From NCBI GenBank assembly GCA_047974745.1, contig JBKECO010000001.1:77036-141035 (forward strand): a stretch of DNA of 64,000 nt. Reading direction: 5' to 3'. A model generated the notes under the pieces. The model had not been told where the DNA came from and made no database searches. It was given only the letters and a program-made list of their open reading frames with translations. Origin of the DNA: JBKECO01 sp047974745 (GTDB taxonomy: Bacteria > Bacillota > Clostridia > Lachnospirales > Lachnospiraceae). Shown in pieces: positions 55,089-63,821 of the stretch (the stretch's first letter is position 1; the number at the start of each line of letters is the position of its first letter). Made by a program: the position numbers and the translations under genes.

Positions 55089-56132
55089 TTACCGGATAGC
55101 AGCAAGACGTTCCTTTGCTTTTGTATATGTTTTACAGCGGTCATAATATATGATCGCTTTTTCTATGTTACCGCGACATTCTTCAATGACACCAGCATTA
55201 TAAAAAGCCAGATAGGAGTTCGTTCCTTCTACACGGTAAGTCGAATTTTGTGTCGCCCGGATAAATTCCAAGATCGCATCATCGAACATCTCATTATTCA
55301 TCAATATCAGCCCCAGCAGACACCTGAAGTCTGCTGTATTCCCAAAGGTGTCTGCAATATTCAAAAAGGATAGCGCCTCTTTGGCATGCCCCGAATTCAG
55401 CAATGCGTATCCATAGGATTCCACCAGATCTATCACATATTCTAATTTTGTATCCAGGTCATAGGCCAGAGCATCCGCAAAAAAATCTGCTGCCCCCTGA
55501 AAATCACCTGCCAAAAAACAACTTTTTCCAGCCTGATATAAAAGATAGGGATCCTCACCCTTTTCCTGCAGCTCCATTTCAATCAGCATTCGATTTCGCT
55601 GCATCTTACTATATTTTTCCTCTTTTGTTCCACTATAACCATCATGCAGAATCGAAAGGGGCAGCTGATATGTCTTGGCCTCTTCTCCGGATAAGCTTAT
55701 GAGCTGCTCATGAATCCGCCCACTATAGCAGAAACGTTTTCTGGAATAAATTCTTGATATCAATTCCCGATTCATCATCTCCTCAGAAAAGTTCATTTTA
55801 TTTTTCACCCAGATACGCCCCACTTCATCGGAATGCTCCGTTACGATTTTTAAGACGGCAGTCACATCTATGGATTCTAGATATTCATCGCTGTCTATTG
55901 TAAAAATCATATCCCAAGATGCCTTTTGGGCTGCAAAATTCCTGGCTGCAGAAAAATCATGATTCCATGGATAAAAAAAGACTTTTTCCGTGAATTCCAT
56001 GGCAGTCTTCACAGAATTATCTGTCGAGCCCGTATCGACCACTACGATCTCAAAGGGATACGGCTGAAGCTGTTCTAAGCATTGCCTTAATTTCTTTTCT
56101 TCATTTTTTGTTATGATGCAGACTGAAAGCAT
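55089..56132 (-). CDS. Family 2 glycosyltransferase with TPR repeats
   Basis: 347 residues. GT-A domain in the first 210 (LSVCIITKNEEKKL, IVVVDTGSTDNS, DFSAARNFAAQKA, FTIDSDEYL), like SunS-type and other tetratricopeptide-linked glycosyltransferases. From about 215 TPR-like helices follow (YLLYQAGKSCFLAGDFQGAA, YGYALLNSGHAKEALSFLN). TPR parts in such enzymes bind protein acceptors, so this is a candidate for modifying flagellin or the FliD-like protein. GAGGAGG precedes the ATG. Confidence 0.85.
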   Translation of the reverse strand: MLSVCIITKNEEKKLRQCLEQLQPYPFEIVVVDTGSTDNSVKTAMEFTEKVFFYPWNHDFSAARNFAAQKASWDMIFTIDSDEYLESIDVTAVLKIVTEHSDEVGRIWVKNKMNFSEEMMNRELISRIYSRKRFCYSGRIHEQLISLSGEEAKTYQLPLSILHDGYSGTKEEKYSKMQRNRMLIEMELQEKGEDPYLLYQAGKSCFLAGDFQGAADFFADALAYDLDTKLEYVIDLVESYGYALLNSGHAKEALSFLNIADTFGNTADFRCLLGLILMNNEMFDDAILEFIRATQNSTYRVEGTNSYLAFYNAGVIEECRGNIEKAIIYYDRCKTYTKAKERLAAIR

Positions 56133-56160
56133 GGTTCCTCCTCGTAAATCATGGTTCTTC

Positions 56161-56204
56161 CTCTATATGGATCATACATTCCCTCTATATGGATCATACA
56201 TTCC
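56161..56204. repeat. Perfect 22-bp tandem duplication
   Basis: Two identical adjacent 22-bp units (56161-56182 and 56183-56204) in the spacer between two divergent glycosyltransferase genes. Just beside them CATGGTTC-T/C-TCCTC is also repeated (56131 and about 56149), so the ribosome-site region of the minus-strand gene was partly copied. Confidence 0.95.
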
Positions 56205-56224
56205 TTCTATCACTGGATTAATCC

Positions 56225-56253
56225 TTGAACCTGTTTTGGGAATCAGATACAAT
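56225..56253 (+). promoter_or_regulatory. Sigma-A promoter of the CgeB-like glycosyltransferase gene
   Basis: TTGAAC (56225-56230), 17 nt, TACAAT (56248-56253) on the plus strand, about 55 nt before the start codon. Confidence 0.6.
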
Positions 56254-56307
56254 GATACTAGGGTCTATGGGCCATGATCTTCCTACTAGAACGAAAGGAT
56301 CTTCTCT

Positions 56308-57492
56308 ATGAAAATATTATTCTATCGATATAAAAGTATATGTGAGCCTGATATTTTAGATGCATTTATTGAACTGGGACACACTGTGACAGAATTCTGG
56401 CATGATCAGGGCATAGATGACATGATGTCAAACACATCTTCCGCCATCAGGTCTCTCAGCTCCTTCCTTCTGGATCATCCTCAGGATGCTGTTTTTTCGA
56501 TTAATTTTTTCCCTCATGTTTCAGATGTTTGTAACATCTTTCATCTGCGTTATCTGTCCTGGATCGTAGATGCACCTGTTCTGGAGCTTTTTACGGCACA
56601 GATACAGCACCCCTACAATAGGGTATTCATCTTTGATCGTGCTCTTTACGAGGATGTCAGGCAATATAATGAGGCGAATATTTTTCACTTTCCCCTAGGT
56701 GCAGCTGTTACGAAAAAGTCAGCACTGATACACAAAGTGGAAAAGGATATCGGAACACAGTTCGCATGTGATATTTCTTTCGTCGGATCTCTCTATACAG
56801 AGAAATCTCCCTATGATAAATTGACCGGAATGAGCGATTACACTCTGGGCTTTTTGGATGGCATTATGAAGGCTCAGAAGAATATATACGGATACTATTT
56901 TATTGATGAGCTTCTGACTGACCAGCTGATTCAGGAATTCAAGGAACACATACCTGCCTACTATCAAAATCCATATAAAAATTTCATGAATGACCGTTAT
57001 ATCATCTCTCAACTATATATTGGACATAAGATTACTTCTATGGAACGCAAAAATACCATGCAGATTCTTTCTGATCATTTTCAATTTCATTTATATACGA
57101 CAAGCGAAACAAGTGAACTCAGCGATATTGTAAATATGGGACCTGCAAACACCTTTACAGAAATGCCCTTGATCTTTCATCAAAGTAAGATCAGTCTGAA
57201 TACAACATCCAAAGCGATTCGAACCGGAATCCCGCTCAGAGTCTTCGACATCATTGCATGCGGCGGTTTTGTACTGTCTAATTATCAGCCTGAAATTGCT
57301 GAATTTTTTCAACTTGGATCTGAAATCGATTGTTACGGAACTATGGATGAGTTATGCGAAAAAGCTTCCTATTATTTGGAGCACGATGCTCTTCGAGCGG
57401 AAATGGCGGAAGCGGCTTATGAAAGACTCATTTCCGAATACACTTTTCCGATCCGTCTGTCCTTGTTACTAAATTTAGCATTCTCCATATAA
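56308..57492 (+). CDS. CgeB/DUF3880-like glycosyltransferase
   Basis: 394 residues. N-terminal half resembles DUF3880 (ILFYRYKSICEPDILDAFIE, FSINFFPHVSDVC), the C-terminal half the Glyco_trans_1_2 domain (ISLNTTSKAIRTGIPLRVFD, then IACGGFVLSNYQPEIAEFF). Proteins of this type glycosylate spore coat, surface proteins and flagellins. It lies tail to tail with flagellin across one shared terminator, which makes flagellin a plausible acceptor (inference). AAAGGA precedes the ATG. Confidence 0.86.
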   Translation: MKILFYRYKSICEPDILDAFIELGHTVTEFWHDQGIDDMMSNTSSAIRSLSSFLLDHPQDAVFSINFFPHVSDVCNIFHLRYLSWIVDAPVLELFTAQIQHPYNRVFIFDRALYEDVRQYNEANIFHFPLGAAVTKKSALIHKVEKDIGTQFACDISFVGSLYTEKSPYDKLTGMSDYTLGFLDGIMKAQKNIYGYYFIDELLTDQLIQEFKEHIPAYYQNPYKNFMNDRYIISQLYIGHKITSMERKNTMQILSDHFQFHLYTTSETSELSDIVNMGPANTFTEMPLIFHQSKISLNTTSKAIRTGIPLRVFDIIACGGFVLSNYQPEIAEFFQLGSEIDCYGTMDELCEKASYYLEHDALRAEMAEAAYERLISEYTFPIRLSLLLNLAFSI

Positions 57493-57522
57493 AAAAGGAA
57501 GGTCATCTGACCTCCCTTTTTT
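57491..57522. terminator. Bidirectional terminator between the glycosyltransferase and flagellin genes
   Basis: AAAAAAGGAAGGTCA, loop TC, TGACCTCCCTTTTTT; it pairs in both directions with one A-C mismatch (G-U or A-C by strand) and has T-runs on both strands. It begins within the stop codon of the plus-strand gene and ends 9 nt from the flagellin stop. Confidence 0.9.
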
Positions 57523-57531
57523 ATTACGCGA

Positions 57532-58344
57532 TTACTGCAGTAAGGATAATACGCCCTGAGTTGACTGATTTGCCTGTGCAAGCATAGACTGTCCAGCCTG
57601 AGCAAGGATATTATTCTTGCTGTAATTAACCATTTCTGAAGCCATATCTGTGTCACGGATACGTGATTCAGCAGATGTTGTGTTCTCAGAAATATTGTCA
57701 AGGTTAGCAATTGTATGCTCTAATCTGTTCTGTAATGCACCAAGAGCTGATCTCTGTGTAGAAACAAGATTGATTGCAGACTGAATTGCTGTCATACCTG
57801 TTCCAGCTGAAGCAAAGCTTCCAACATTGATCGCATCTACTCCAAGTGTTGAAGCATCCATAGAACCGATGCTAACTGTGATAGACTGTCCTTCTAATGC
57901 ACCAACCTGAAGATTTCTATTGCTGAATGTTCCATCCAGAAGATTCTGAGAGTTGAACTGTGTTGTATCTTTAATTCTGTCGACCTCTGCTGTCAGCTGA
58001 TCAATTTCTGCCTGGATCGCTGCTCTGTCTGTACTTGTGTTTGTATCATTAGCTGCCTGAGTAGCTAATTCATTCATTCTCTGCAGGATCGAATGTGATT
58101 CATTCAATGCACCTTCAGCAACCTGGATCAGTGATACACCATCCTGTGCATTTGAAGAAGCTTTGTCCAGACCACGAATCTGGCTTCTCATTTTCTCTGA
58201 AATTGAAAGTCCAGCTGCATCATCTGCTGCTCTGTTGATTCTGTATCCAGAAGACAGTTTCTCAGTTGATTTTGCAAGTGAGCTCTTTGTAATTCCTAAC
58301 TGACGGTTAGCGTTCATCGCTGTAAGATTGTGTTGTACTACCAT
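57532..58344 (-). CDS. Flagellin
   Basis: 270 residues from the ATG at 58344 (MVVQHNLTAMNANRQLG), 8 nt after GGAGG. The N-terminal D0/D1 is classic (SGYRINRAADDAAGLSISEK, QDGVSLIQVAEGAL, ILQRMNELATQAAN) and the C-terminal one too (AESRIRDTDMASEMV). The variable part is very short (about 145-185), which makes a small filament protein. The D1 segment known to be read by TLR5 is conserved. It is Ser/Thr-rich around 135-200, offering O-glycosylation sites. A sigma-28 promoter and a leader with GGA motifs precede it. Its secretion and assembly partners FliS, FliD and FliW are all nearby. Confidence 0.97.
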   Translation of the reverse strand: MVVQHNLTAMNANRQLGITKSSLAKSTEKLSSGYRINRAADDAAGLSISEKMRSQIRGLDKASSNAQDGVSLIQVAEGALNESHSILQRMNELATQAANDTNTSTDRAAIQAEIDQLTAEVDRIKDTTQFNSQNLLDGTFSNRNLQVGALEGQSITVSIGSMDASTLGVDAINVGSFASAGTGMTAIQSAINLVSTQRSALGALQNRLEHTIANLDNISENTTSAESRIRDTDMASEMVNYSKNNILAQAGQSMLAQANQSTQGVLSLLQ

Positions 58345-58418
58345 AATAATTTCCTCCTTGAAATTGTTGAATGTTGACAGCATCCTTGCTGCCTGTTTTT
58401 TTTGATCCAGTATCTCCG

Positions 58419-58436
58419 GTCGTACGCTCCGTCGAC
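58419..58436 (-). promoter_or_regulatory. Possible CsrA-binding hairpin in the flagellin leader
   Basis: Minus-strand RNA GTCG-ACGGAGCGTA-CGAC shows GGA in the loop of a 4-bp stem, the preferred CsrA site, and further GGA triplets lie in the 120-nt leader including the AAGGAGG at the start. In Bacillus CsrA blocks hag translation and FliW relieves it; csrA and fliW are 3 kb away here. Confidence 0.5.
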
Positions 58437-58474
58437 ACCTTCACTTCTGTCTCATTTCTTTGCTTTCAAATACT

Positions 58475-58501
58475 ATATCGGTCATTTCATCCGATACTTT
58501 A
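58475..58501 (-). promoter_or_regulatory. Sigma-28 promoter of flagellin
   Basis: TAAA (58498-58501), 15 nt, ACCGATAT (58475-58482) on the minus strand, against the consensus TAAA-N15-GCCGATAA. The same -35 and -10 octamer recurs before flaG. Confidence 0.88.
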
Positions 58502-58519
58502 TAATAAAAAGTAACTTTT

Positions 58520-58996
58520 TTACTTTTTATTATCGAGAAAAAAAGAAGTGTCATTTACTTGCTTTCTCATGGTACGGGCATATTCATTGATTGCCTTCTT
58601 GTTGTTCGTGATTTGCTTGAACTGCTTCTTTACGGTGGAGAATTTTCTCAGGATGGCATCGTGATTCCTTGCCTCTTCGACTTGGATCTCATTCCCTTTC
58701 TCCGTAATTTCCATGATCAGCTTCTGCATCTGTCCAATCTGTGGTTTATATTGTTCCTTGTTTACAGAAAGCTCTTCTTTTACCTTTTGATAAAGCTGTT
58801 CAAACCCTTCATCCAGTTTCGTGATTTCATCGATCAGCTTCCCTTTATCATGTAAGTTCTTTTCTAAGACATCAGGATCAAGACTGATCTCTTTCAGCAA
58901 TTCTTTCTGTTCTTCATTGCATGTTAGGATCTGATCCAGTAATTTACTCTTTTTCTGCAGGCTCGTAACCAAAATATCGATGTATGCCTGATTCAT
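58520..58996 (-). CDS. Flagellar FliT/FlgN-like chaperone
   Basis: 158 residues, nearly all helical with heptad-like Leu/Ile spacing and high Lys/Glu. No catalytic motif. Its place directly after fliS (3 nt) and its size and helix pattern match FliT/FlgN-type export chaperones, which guard FliD or FlgK/FlgL before secretion. The sequence itself is too diverged to assign by motif. The flagellin promoter begins 18 nt beyond its stop, inside its last-gene spacer. Confidence 0.6.
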   Translation of the reverse strand: MNQAYIDILVTSLQKKSKLLDQILTCNEEQKELLKEISLDPDVLEKNLHDKGKLIDEITKLDEGFEQLYQKVKEELSVNKEQYKPQIGQMQKLIMEITEKGNEIQVEEARNHDAILRKFSTVKKQFKQITNNKKAINEYARTMRKQVNDTSFFLDNKK

Positions 58997-58999
58997 ATA

Positions 59000-59395
59000 T
59001 TAAGAAACCTGTACCTTTCCATTCTGGGCAGAAACCTTCATGACCTCTTTCCATGTATCACGCATGGTTCTAAGATGTGTCAAGACTTCTTCCAATATCT
59101 CTGGGTCCTTTTTCATATTTGCCTCAATCAGGCGTTCCTGAAGATAGACATAGACCTGATCAAAATCCGCAGCAACTGGGTATTTATGATCCAGTGTTGC
59201 CTGAAACTCGCCTATGATCCTTTCGACCTTCTGAATATTCATATTGACTTTTTCGTGATCCTTGCTTTCCAATCCCGTCATAGCCATATTGCTGAACTTA
59301 ATTGCCCCTTCATAGAGCATAAGAGTCAGCTCTGCAGGTGATGCTGTCATTATTTTACTGTTTGCATATGCCGCATATCCAGTATTTTGTACCAT
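59000..59395 (-). CDS. fliS: Flagellin export chaperone FliS
   Basis: 131 residues from the ATG at 59395, preceded by GGAGG; a TTG four codons earlier is part of the ribosome-site region. Family hallmarks: YAAYANSKIMTASPAELTL and MLYEGAIKF. It keeps flagellin unpolymerised until export. It lies 42 nt behind fliD in the flaG-fliD-fliS-fliT-like unit. Confidence 0.95.
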   Translation of the reverse strand: MVQNTGYAAYANSKIMTASPAELTLMLYEGAIKFSNMAMTGLESKDHEKVNMNIQKVERIIGEFQATLDHKYPVAADFDQVYVYLQERLIEANMKKDPEILEEVLTHLRTMRDTWKEVMKVSAQNGKVQVS

Positions 59396-59437
59396 TTGTA
59401 CCTCCAATAAGTTGTATGACTGTTACAATTACTGCTG

Positions 59438-60913
59438 TTATGAGCCTAGCAATCCAGAAAGAGCTGACTGCTGCGACTGCAGATTTGCAAGTGCTGTTTC
59501 CATAGCAGAGAACTTCTTATAGTAATAGTCTTCCATATCAGATACCTTTTCCTGCCATTTTGAGATCATTTTTGAATAATTTGTATACTCATTCGTCATC
59601 TGTTTATCGTTGTAAACAGTCATTGCACTGCTCAATGTGGTCGATTTCATCTTGTCTCCAATTTTGGAGTAAAGATCTGAAGAAAGCTGTTTCATAAAAT
59701 CAATGACTGAATCCGGATTTGTTGCTAAAGCTGACAGCAGTTTGTCTGCTTTTCCTGATGTATCATCATCACCAGAATCGCCATCGATATGAAATGCATT
59801 TTCCTCATTATCTTCAGCAATCAGAACGCCTAGCGTAGAAATTCCAAAGCTTGATAAAGAATAGGTTTTTCCATTGGCGCCTGTAAAGGAAGAAAACATG
59901 GATGTCTTCATCGTATTCAGGATATTGCCAAGTGTGTCGTCTCTGCGAAGCAGGGAGTCTTTGATTTTTTTCTCCCATTCCGCAATTTCTGTATCACTCA
60001 TTGCATCCTTCTCATCATCTGTCAGCGGCTCATATCCTTTGGAAGAATCTGCGTTATATAAGGAAGTCATTTCATTGATAATATCGTTATAGGATGAGAT
60101 AAAATCTTTAATTTTATCATAGATTCCCTGTGTATCCGTCGTTGTCGCCACTGTGACCGCGCCCGTTGTTTCTGCCAGTGCATTGATTGTTAATCCATTA
60201 ATTGAGAACTGATTTGTGGACGAACTAAAGGAAGCTCCGTTCAACAATATTTGTGCATCCTGTCCTTCTATTTTGGTACCTGACGAAAGCCCCAGCAGAT
60301 CCATTGCAGAACCAGTGCCACTGCCTGTACTAGAAAGGGTAAAGTTCTTTGCAGCTCCCGTTTCCGAGGATGCAATGAAGAACCTCTGGCTCGATTCATC
60401 GAAGCTTGCCGAAAGACCGGCACTCTTTAACTGCGCTACCAGAGAATTGATCGTTGTCGTTTCGTCTACTGTGATATCCGTTGTGCTAGCGCCTTCACCA
60501 ATGTTCACAGTAATCGTTTCTGATCCTGTAAATCCAAGGGCTCCTAGTGTGCTGGTTCCTGTAGCTGCAGTTTCCAGCTTGCTGCCAGTCAGATATCCTG
60601 CTTTTGCAAGCTGAGAGATCTCTAATGTCTGTGTGGAGCTAGGTGCATTTGATGAAGCTGTTACTGTAGCTTTCGTTGTATCGGAAACTGAAGATGTCTT
60701 CAGGTTATATCCGCTGCTCAGTCTTAAATTGCCCAGCTTTGTATACATACTGTATATCTTGCTGTTCAAGGTCTTCCATGCATCCTGTTTCCAGCTCAGC
60801 TTTGTCTGTGCTTTTGTATACTTGTCGACTTTCGTGCTCTGCGCTTTAATCAGCTCACTTACAATCGTATCCGTGTCTAATCCAGAATTTAATCCACTTA
60901 ATCGTATTGCCAT
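59438..60913 (-). CDS. fliD: Flagellar filament cap protein FliD
   Basis: 491 residues. N-terminal FliD domain (RLSGLNSGLDTDTIVSEL), a Thr/Ser/Ala/Gly-rich middle, the hook-IN type segment near 160, and the C-terminal domain with the long helix before the end (YNDKQMTNEYTNYSKMISKW). GGGGAGG precedes the ATG. It caps the filament and folds incoming flagellin. Complete and of usual length. Confidence 0.96.
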   Translation of the reverse strand: MAIRLSGLNSGLDTDTIVSELIKAQSTKVDKYTKAQTKLSWKQDAWKTLNSKIYSMYTKLGNLRLSSGYNLKTSSVSDTTKATVTASSNAPSSTQTLEISQLAKAGYLTGSKLETAATGTSTLGALGFTGSETITVNIGEGASTTDITVDETTTINSLVAQLKSAGLSASFDESSQRFFIASSETGAAKNFTLSSTGSGTGSAMDLLGLSSGTKIEGQDAQILLNGASFSSSTNQFSINGLTINALAETTGAVTVATTTDTQGIYDKIKDFISSYNDIINEMTSLYNADSSKGYEPLTDDEKDAMSDTEIAEWEKKIKDSLLRRDDTLGNILNTMKTSMFSSFTGANGKTYSLSSFGISTLGVLIAEDNEENAFHIDGDSGDDDTSGKADKLLSALATNPDSVIDFMKQLSSDLYSKIGDKMKSTTLSSAMTVYNDKQMTNEYTNYSKMISKWQEKVSDMEDYYYKKFSAMETALANLQSQQSALSGLLGS

Positions 60914-60934
60914 CTGTCCTCCCCCGTTCCTATA

Positions 60935-61315
60935 TTATCTTTTTTCATCCACGATGAGACCTGCCTGTTCCCATACTTTAGCAATCATATCCAGTGTCTC
61001 TTCGGGTGGAAATTCCTTCAGTACCTTGTGTGATGTCCGATCCACAATTTTAATTACAATTCTGTTCGTTTTTTCATGAATACCAAATTCAGCAATAGAA
61101 TTACATGCACTTTTATTGATTTTGTCTACTGCTTCCTTAATAGCTTCAGCTGATGGTTCTTTTTTTTCTGTTAATATGGTTTCTGACTTGCCGCTATCAT
61201 TGTCCTTTTGTTTAATCAGGACTCGGTCTCCCACTGGCTGCGCTTTATAATCAAAGCGTTCGCTTTGATAGGATGAGGTCATACTTCCAGTCGCTTCAAT
61301 AGCATCCATTGCCAT
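60935..61315 (-). CDS. flaG: FlaG-like flagellar protein
   Basis: 126 residues from the ATG at 61315 (MAMDAIEATGSMTSS), with GGAGG 7 nt upstream. The C-terminal half carries the FlaG pattern: EFGIHEKTNRIVIKIVDRTS, then HKVLKEFPPEETLDM. FlaG proteins sit before fliD in many species and influence filament length. First gene after a sigma-28 promoter, with fliD 21 nt on. Confidence 0.92.
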   Translation of the reverse strand: MAMDAIEATGSMTSSYQSERFDYKAQPVGDRVLIKQKDNDSGKSETILTEKKEPSAEAIKEAVDKINKSACNSIAEFGIHEKTNRIVIKIVDRTSHKVLKEFPPEETLDMIAKVWEQAGLIVDEKR

Positions 61316-61388
61316 AATTACACCTCCATGTGCGGTCAACGACTGTTCTCATACTACAACTGCATTCAATTTTTCATTTCTACATCAT

Positions 61389-61415
61389 ATATCGGTACTT
61401 TTTTTTATTAGTTTA
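61389..61415 (-). promoter_or_regulatory. Sigma-28 promoter of flaG-fliD-fliS-fliT-like
   Basis: TAAA (61412-61415), 15 nt, ACCGATAT (61389-61396) on the minus strand, the same boxes and spacing as the flagellin promoter. The -35 box overlaps the csrA stop codon. Confidence 0.85.
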
Positions 61416-61628
61416 GAATAAATTTTTTAATGTAGTCAGTGCGTCAGAATCCAATGCTGCTTTGTTTTCTTCCTGAATCTGAAGGTATACTTCTTTGCGG
61501 TATACTGGAACTTCTTTCGGTGCCGCTATCCCTATTTTGATCTGGTCACCTCGAATCTCAAGTATTGTAATCTCAATGTTATTATTTATGACAAGAGATT
61601 CACCCTTTTTCCTTGTCAACGCCAACAT
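61413..61628 (-). CDS. csrA: Carbon storage/translation regulator CsrA
   Basis: 71 residues from the ATG at 61628 (MLALTRKKGESLVI); the upstream GTG overlaps the ribosome-site region AGGTG. RNA-binding motifs are present: LTRKKGES and the GIAAPKEVPVYRKEVY stretch. It represses flagellin translation until FliW binds it. The fliW stop and the csrA start nearly touch, so the antagonists are coupled. Confidence 0.96.
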   Translation of the reverse strand: MLALTRKKGESLVINNNIEITILEIRGDQIKIGIAAPKEVPVYRKEVYLQIQEENKAALDSDALTTLKNLF

Positions 61629-61629
61629 A

Positions 61630-62091
61630 TCATGCACCTGCCTTTTCTCTCGCTTCTTTAAGAAGATGATAAATTTTGAACTTTACTTCCAGTTCGTCAT
61701 CAACAATGATCTGGCTTCCTTTCCCTGTCTGATAGTTGATCACAAAGGGCGCTTTCAGATTGACGGACATCTGCTCGATTTCCTTTGGAACCGTAACTGT
61801 GACGAGCAGATAAGTAGAATCCGGAGTCAGATCTCCAAGTGGTAAAAGCAATTCTTCTTTTACACTCGGTGAATATTCAGGGAGCAGATCCGTTGGTTTT
61901 ACTACCGGCATTGCAAATGCAGGTTCATCCATGGATTGCAGCCACATAATTGAATTCTCTACTCCTTTTTCTTCATCAAAAATTAATGCAAAGCTCCTGA
62001 GATCCGGAAATCCGATAATTCCATTTTCAAAACGGATCAGTTTCTCTTCTGTAATTTCTATCTCTCCGAATAATCTTGTATTTGCTTTCAT
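61630..62091 (-). CDS. fliW: Flagellar assembly factor FliW
   Basis: 153 residues from the ATG at 62091 (MKANTRLFGEIEI), preceded by AAAGGG. FliW features: FENGIIGFPDLRSFALI, LLPLGDLTPDSTYLLVTV and LKAPFVIN. It binds flagellin and CsrA in turn, which links flagellin synthesis to its export. 73 nt follow flgL. Confidence 0.96.
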   Translation of the reverse strand: MKANTRLFGEIEITEEKLIRFENGIIGFPDLRSFALIFDEEKGVENSIMWLQSMDEPAFAMPVVKPTDLLPEYSPSVKEELLLPLGDLTPDSTYLLVTVTVPKEIEQMSVNLKAPFVINYQTGKGSQIIVDDELEVKFKIYHLLKEAREKAGA

Positions 62092-62164
62092 CTGTACCCT
62101 TTCTGATTTTTGCAATCAAATGTCTTTTGCCAAAATCACCTCTAGCTATACCAAGTATCATATA

Positions 62165-63748
62165 CTAAATATAGTTTAAAAGCGACTGTTTTTCAATTTT
62201 TGCTGCTGCCTGAAGCGCAGCCTCATATGCGTTATATGCTGCAGTGTATTCAATTACGATTTCTGATATATCTCTATCCTCATTCTTGGATTTGAGTTCT
62301 TCAACATTAAGCTGCTGATTGCTCATTCTCGTCTCTGTCATGGATAGTCTGTCGCCCCTTGTTCCCAGCTCTGTGATCGAAAGATTCACGTCTGCCATGT
62401 AGGCGTCGAAGTCTCCGATCTTGTTGCTGAACATCGTCTGCAGGTTATCCTCAGCGTAATCAGATTCTTTTTGCGCTGCAGCAAGCCATGTGTTCAATTC
62501 ATCCAGCTGATCAGAATTGCTGTCATCATCGATCAGTTTCTGAATTGCATCTACTTTATCCTGCGCTGCTGTTGCAGCTTTGACCGCATCTGTCATTTCC
62601 TGCATGTCCTGAAAAATATTCATGTTGAATACGTCGGAAGCCTGTATATTAACTGTCATGGACTGATTTGGTGCGATGGTATAATTGATATCCTGGTATA
62701 TTTCAACATAAGTATCTGTTCCGGGATCGTAGGTATATTTCTGATAATTGAGCGGATTGGATGCGTTAGTGACATCTGTGCAGTCGTAGTAATATTCCGG
62801 TCTTAATTCACCCTTTGTAAATCCTGTTTTGTTGTAGGAAACCGCAAAACTTGCATCGTTCTCTTTTACAATGTCTGCTATCCCCTGACCCATGATAAGA
62901 TCTCCAGTCGTCTTAATGAATACCATATCATTGTCCCCGATCGACTTTGATCCATCCGCACTTGCTGCTGACCATTCATCTTCATTTTCATATACAGTCA
63001 TGGAGATCGCAGACCCTGTTGAAGGATCCGTTGCCGTGTAGAGATTCGGATTTGTCGCATCCTGTACAAAGGTCGCCGTCTGTCCATTGTAGCTATAGGA
63101 AAAAGAATTTAATTCGCTGATATCGTCATATCCCATGCGCAGTCTGTCATAGGATGTCTTTATCACATCACCTATGTTCCCGGTGTTCGCGATTTCTGCG
63201 GCAGAGGTTGGTACATCTACGCTTCCGCTGTAATAATTTGCAGATGATATCTGGGTACTGTCAAATCTTTGTTCGATGTCATAGGAGGTGCTGTTCTCAT
63301 TATCCATAAATGTCAGCTGGCTATTGGTGCGATATCCAGTAAATACTGTTCTGCCTGCATAGTCAGAATTCCCTTCAGCATACATCTGCTGCTGCAGTGC
63401 AACGATACTGTTCAGGATCGTATTTCTGTCATCAGAAGTCAGGTCTCCATTTGCACCTTTTACCAGCTCTGCCCTTACCGAAGTCAGTATTTTATTCATG
63501 TTCGTCAATGCTGTTTCCGTCACATCCATCCAGGACTGAGCATCCGGAATATTCTTCTCATAATATTGATTGATCTCATTCAGCGCACTGTTCAGTCTTA
63601 ACGAACGAAGCGCGATCACAGGATCTTCCGATGGTCTGGAGATCTTTTTCTGGGAAGACATCTGTGAATTCAGGGAATTTACATTCAGTCTGTTGGAATT
63701 TAGATTTGATAGTGTATTGTTCATGATCATGTTACTTGTAATTCGCAT
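62165..63748 (-). CDS. flgL: Flagellar hook-associated protein 3 (FlgL)
   Basis: 527 residues, longer than the common 300-400. N-terminal D0/D1: MRITSNMIMNNTLSNLNSNR, ISRPSEDPVIALRSLRLNS. C-terminal: LSMTETRMSNQQLNVEEL, EIVIEYTAAYNAYEAALQAA. The middle (about 160-400) is a large Asp/Ser/Thr/Tyr-rich insertion. AAGGAG lies 3-5 nt from the ATG. flgK is not upstream in the window; the 252 nt before it hold no gene. Confidence 0.95.
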   Translation of the reverse strand: MRITSNMIMNNTLSNLNSNRLNVNSLNSQMSSQKKISRPSEDPVIALRSLRLNSALNEINQYYEKNIPDAQSWMDVTETALTNMNKILTSVRAELVKGANGDLTSDDRNTILNSIVALQQQMYAEGNSDYAGRTVFTGYRTNSQLTFMDNENSTSYDIEQRFDSTQISSANYYSGSVDVPTSAAEIANTGNIGDVIKTSYDRLRMGYDDISELNSFSYSYNGQTATFVQDATNPNLYTATDPSTGSAISMTVYENEDEWSAASADGSKSIGDNDMVFIKTTGDLIMGQGIADIVKENDASFAVSYNKTGFTKGELRPEYYYDCTDVTNASNPLNYQKYTYDPGTDTYVEIYQDINYTIAPNQSMTVNIQASDVFNMNIFQDMQEMTDAVKAATAAQDKVDAIQKLIDDDSNSDQLDELNTWLAAAQKESDYAEDNLQTMFSNKIGDFDAYMADVNLSITELGTRGDRLSMTETRMSNQQLNVEELKSKNEDRDISEIVIEYTAAYNAYEAALQAAAKIEKQSLLNYI

Positions 63749-63821
63749 AACTCCTTGTATGATGTTTTCATAAGCAAAACACCATAACTTCCTTTCTTTT
63801 TAATATCGTGGTTATAATACT

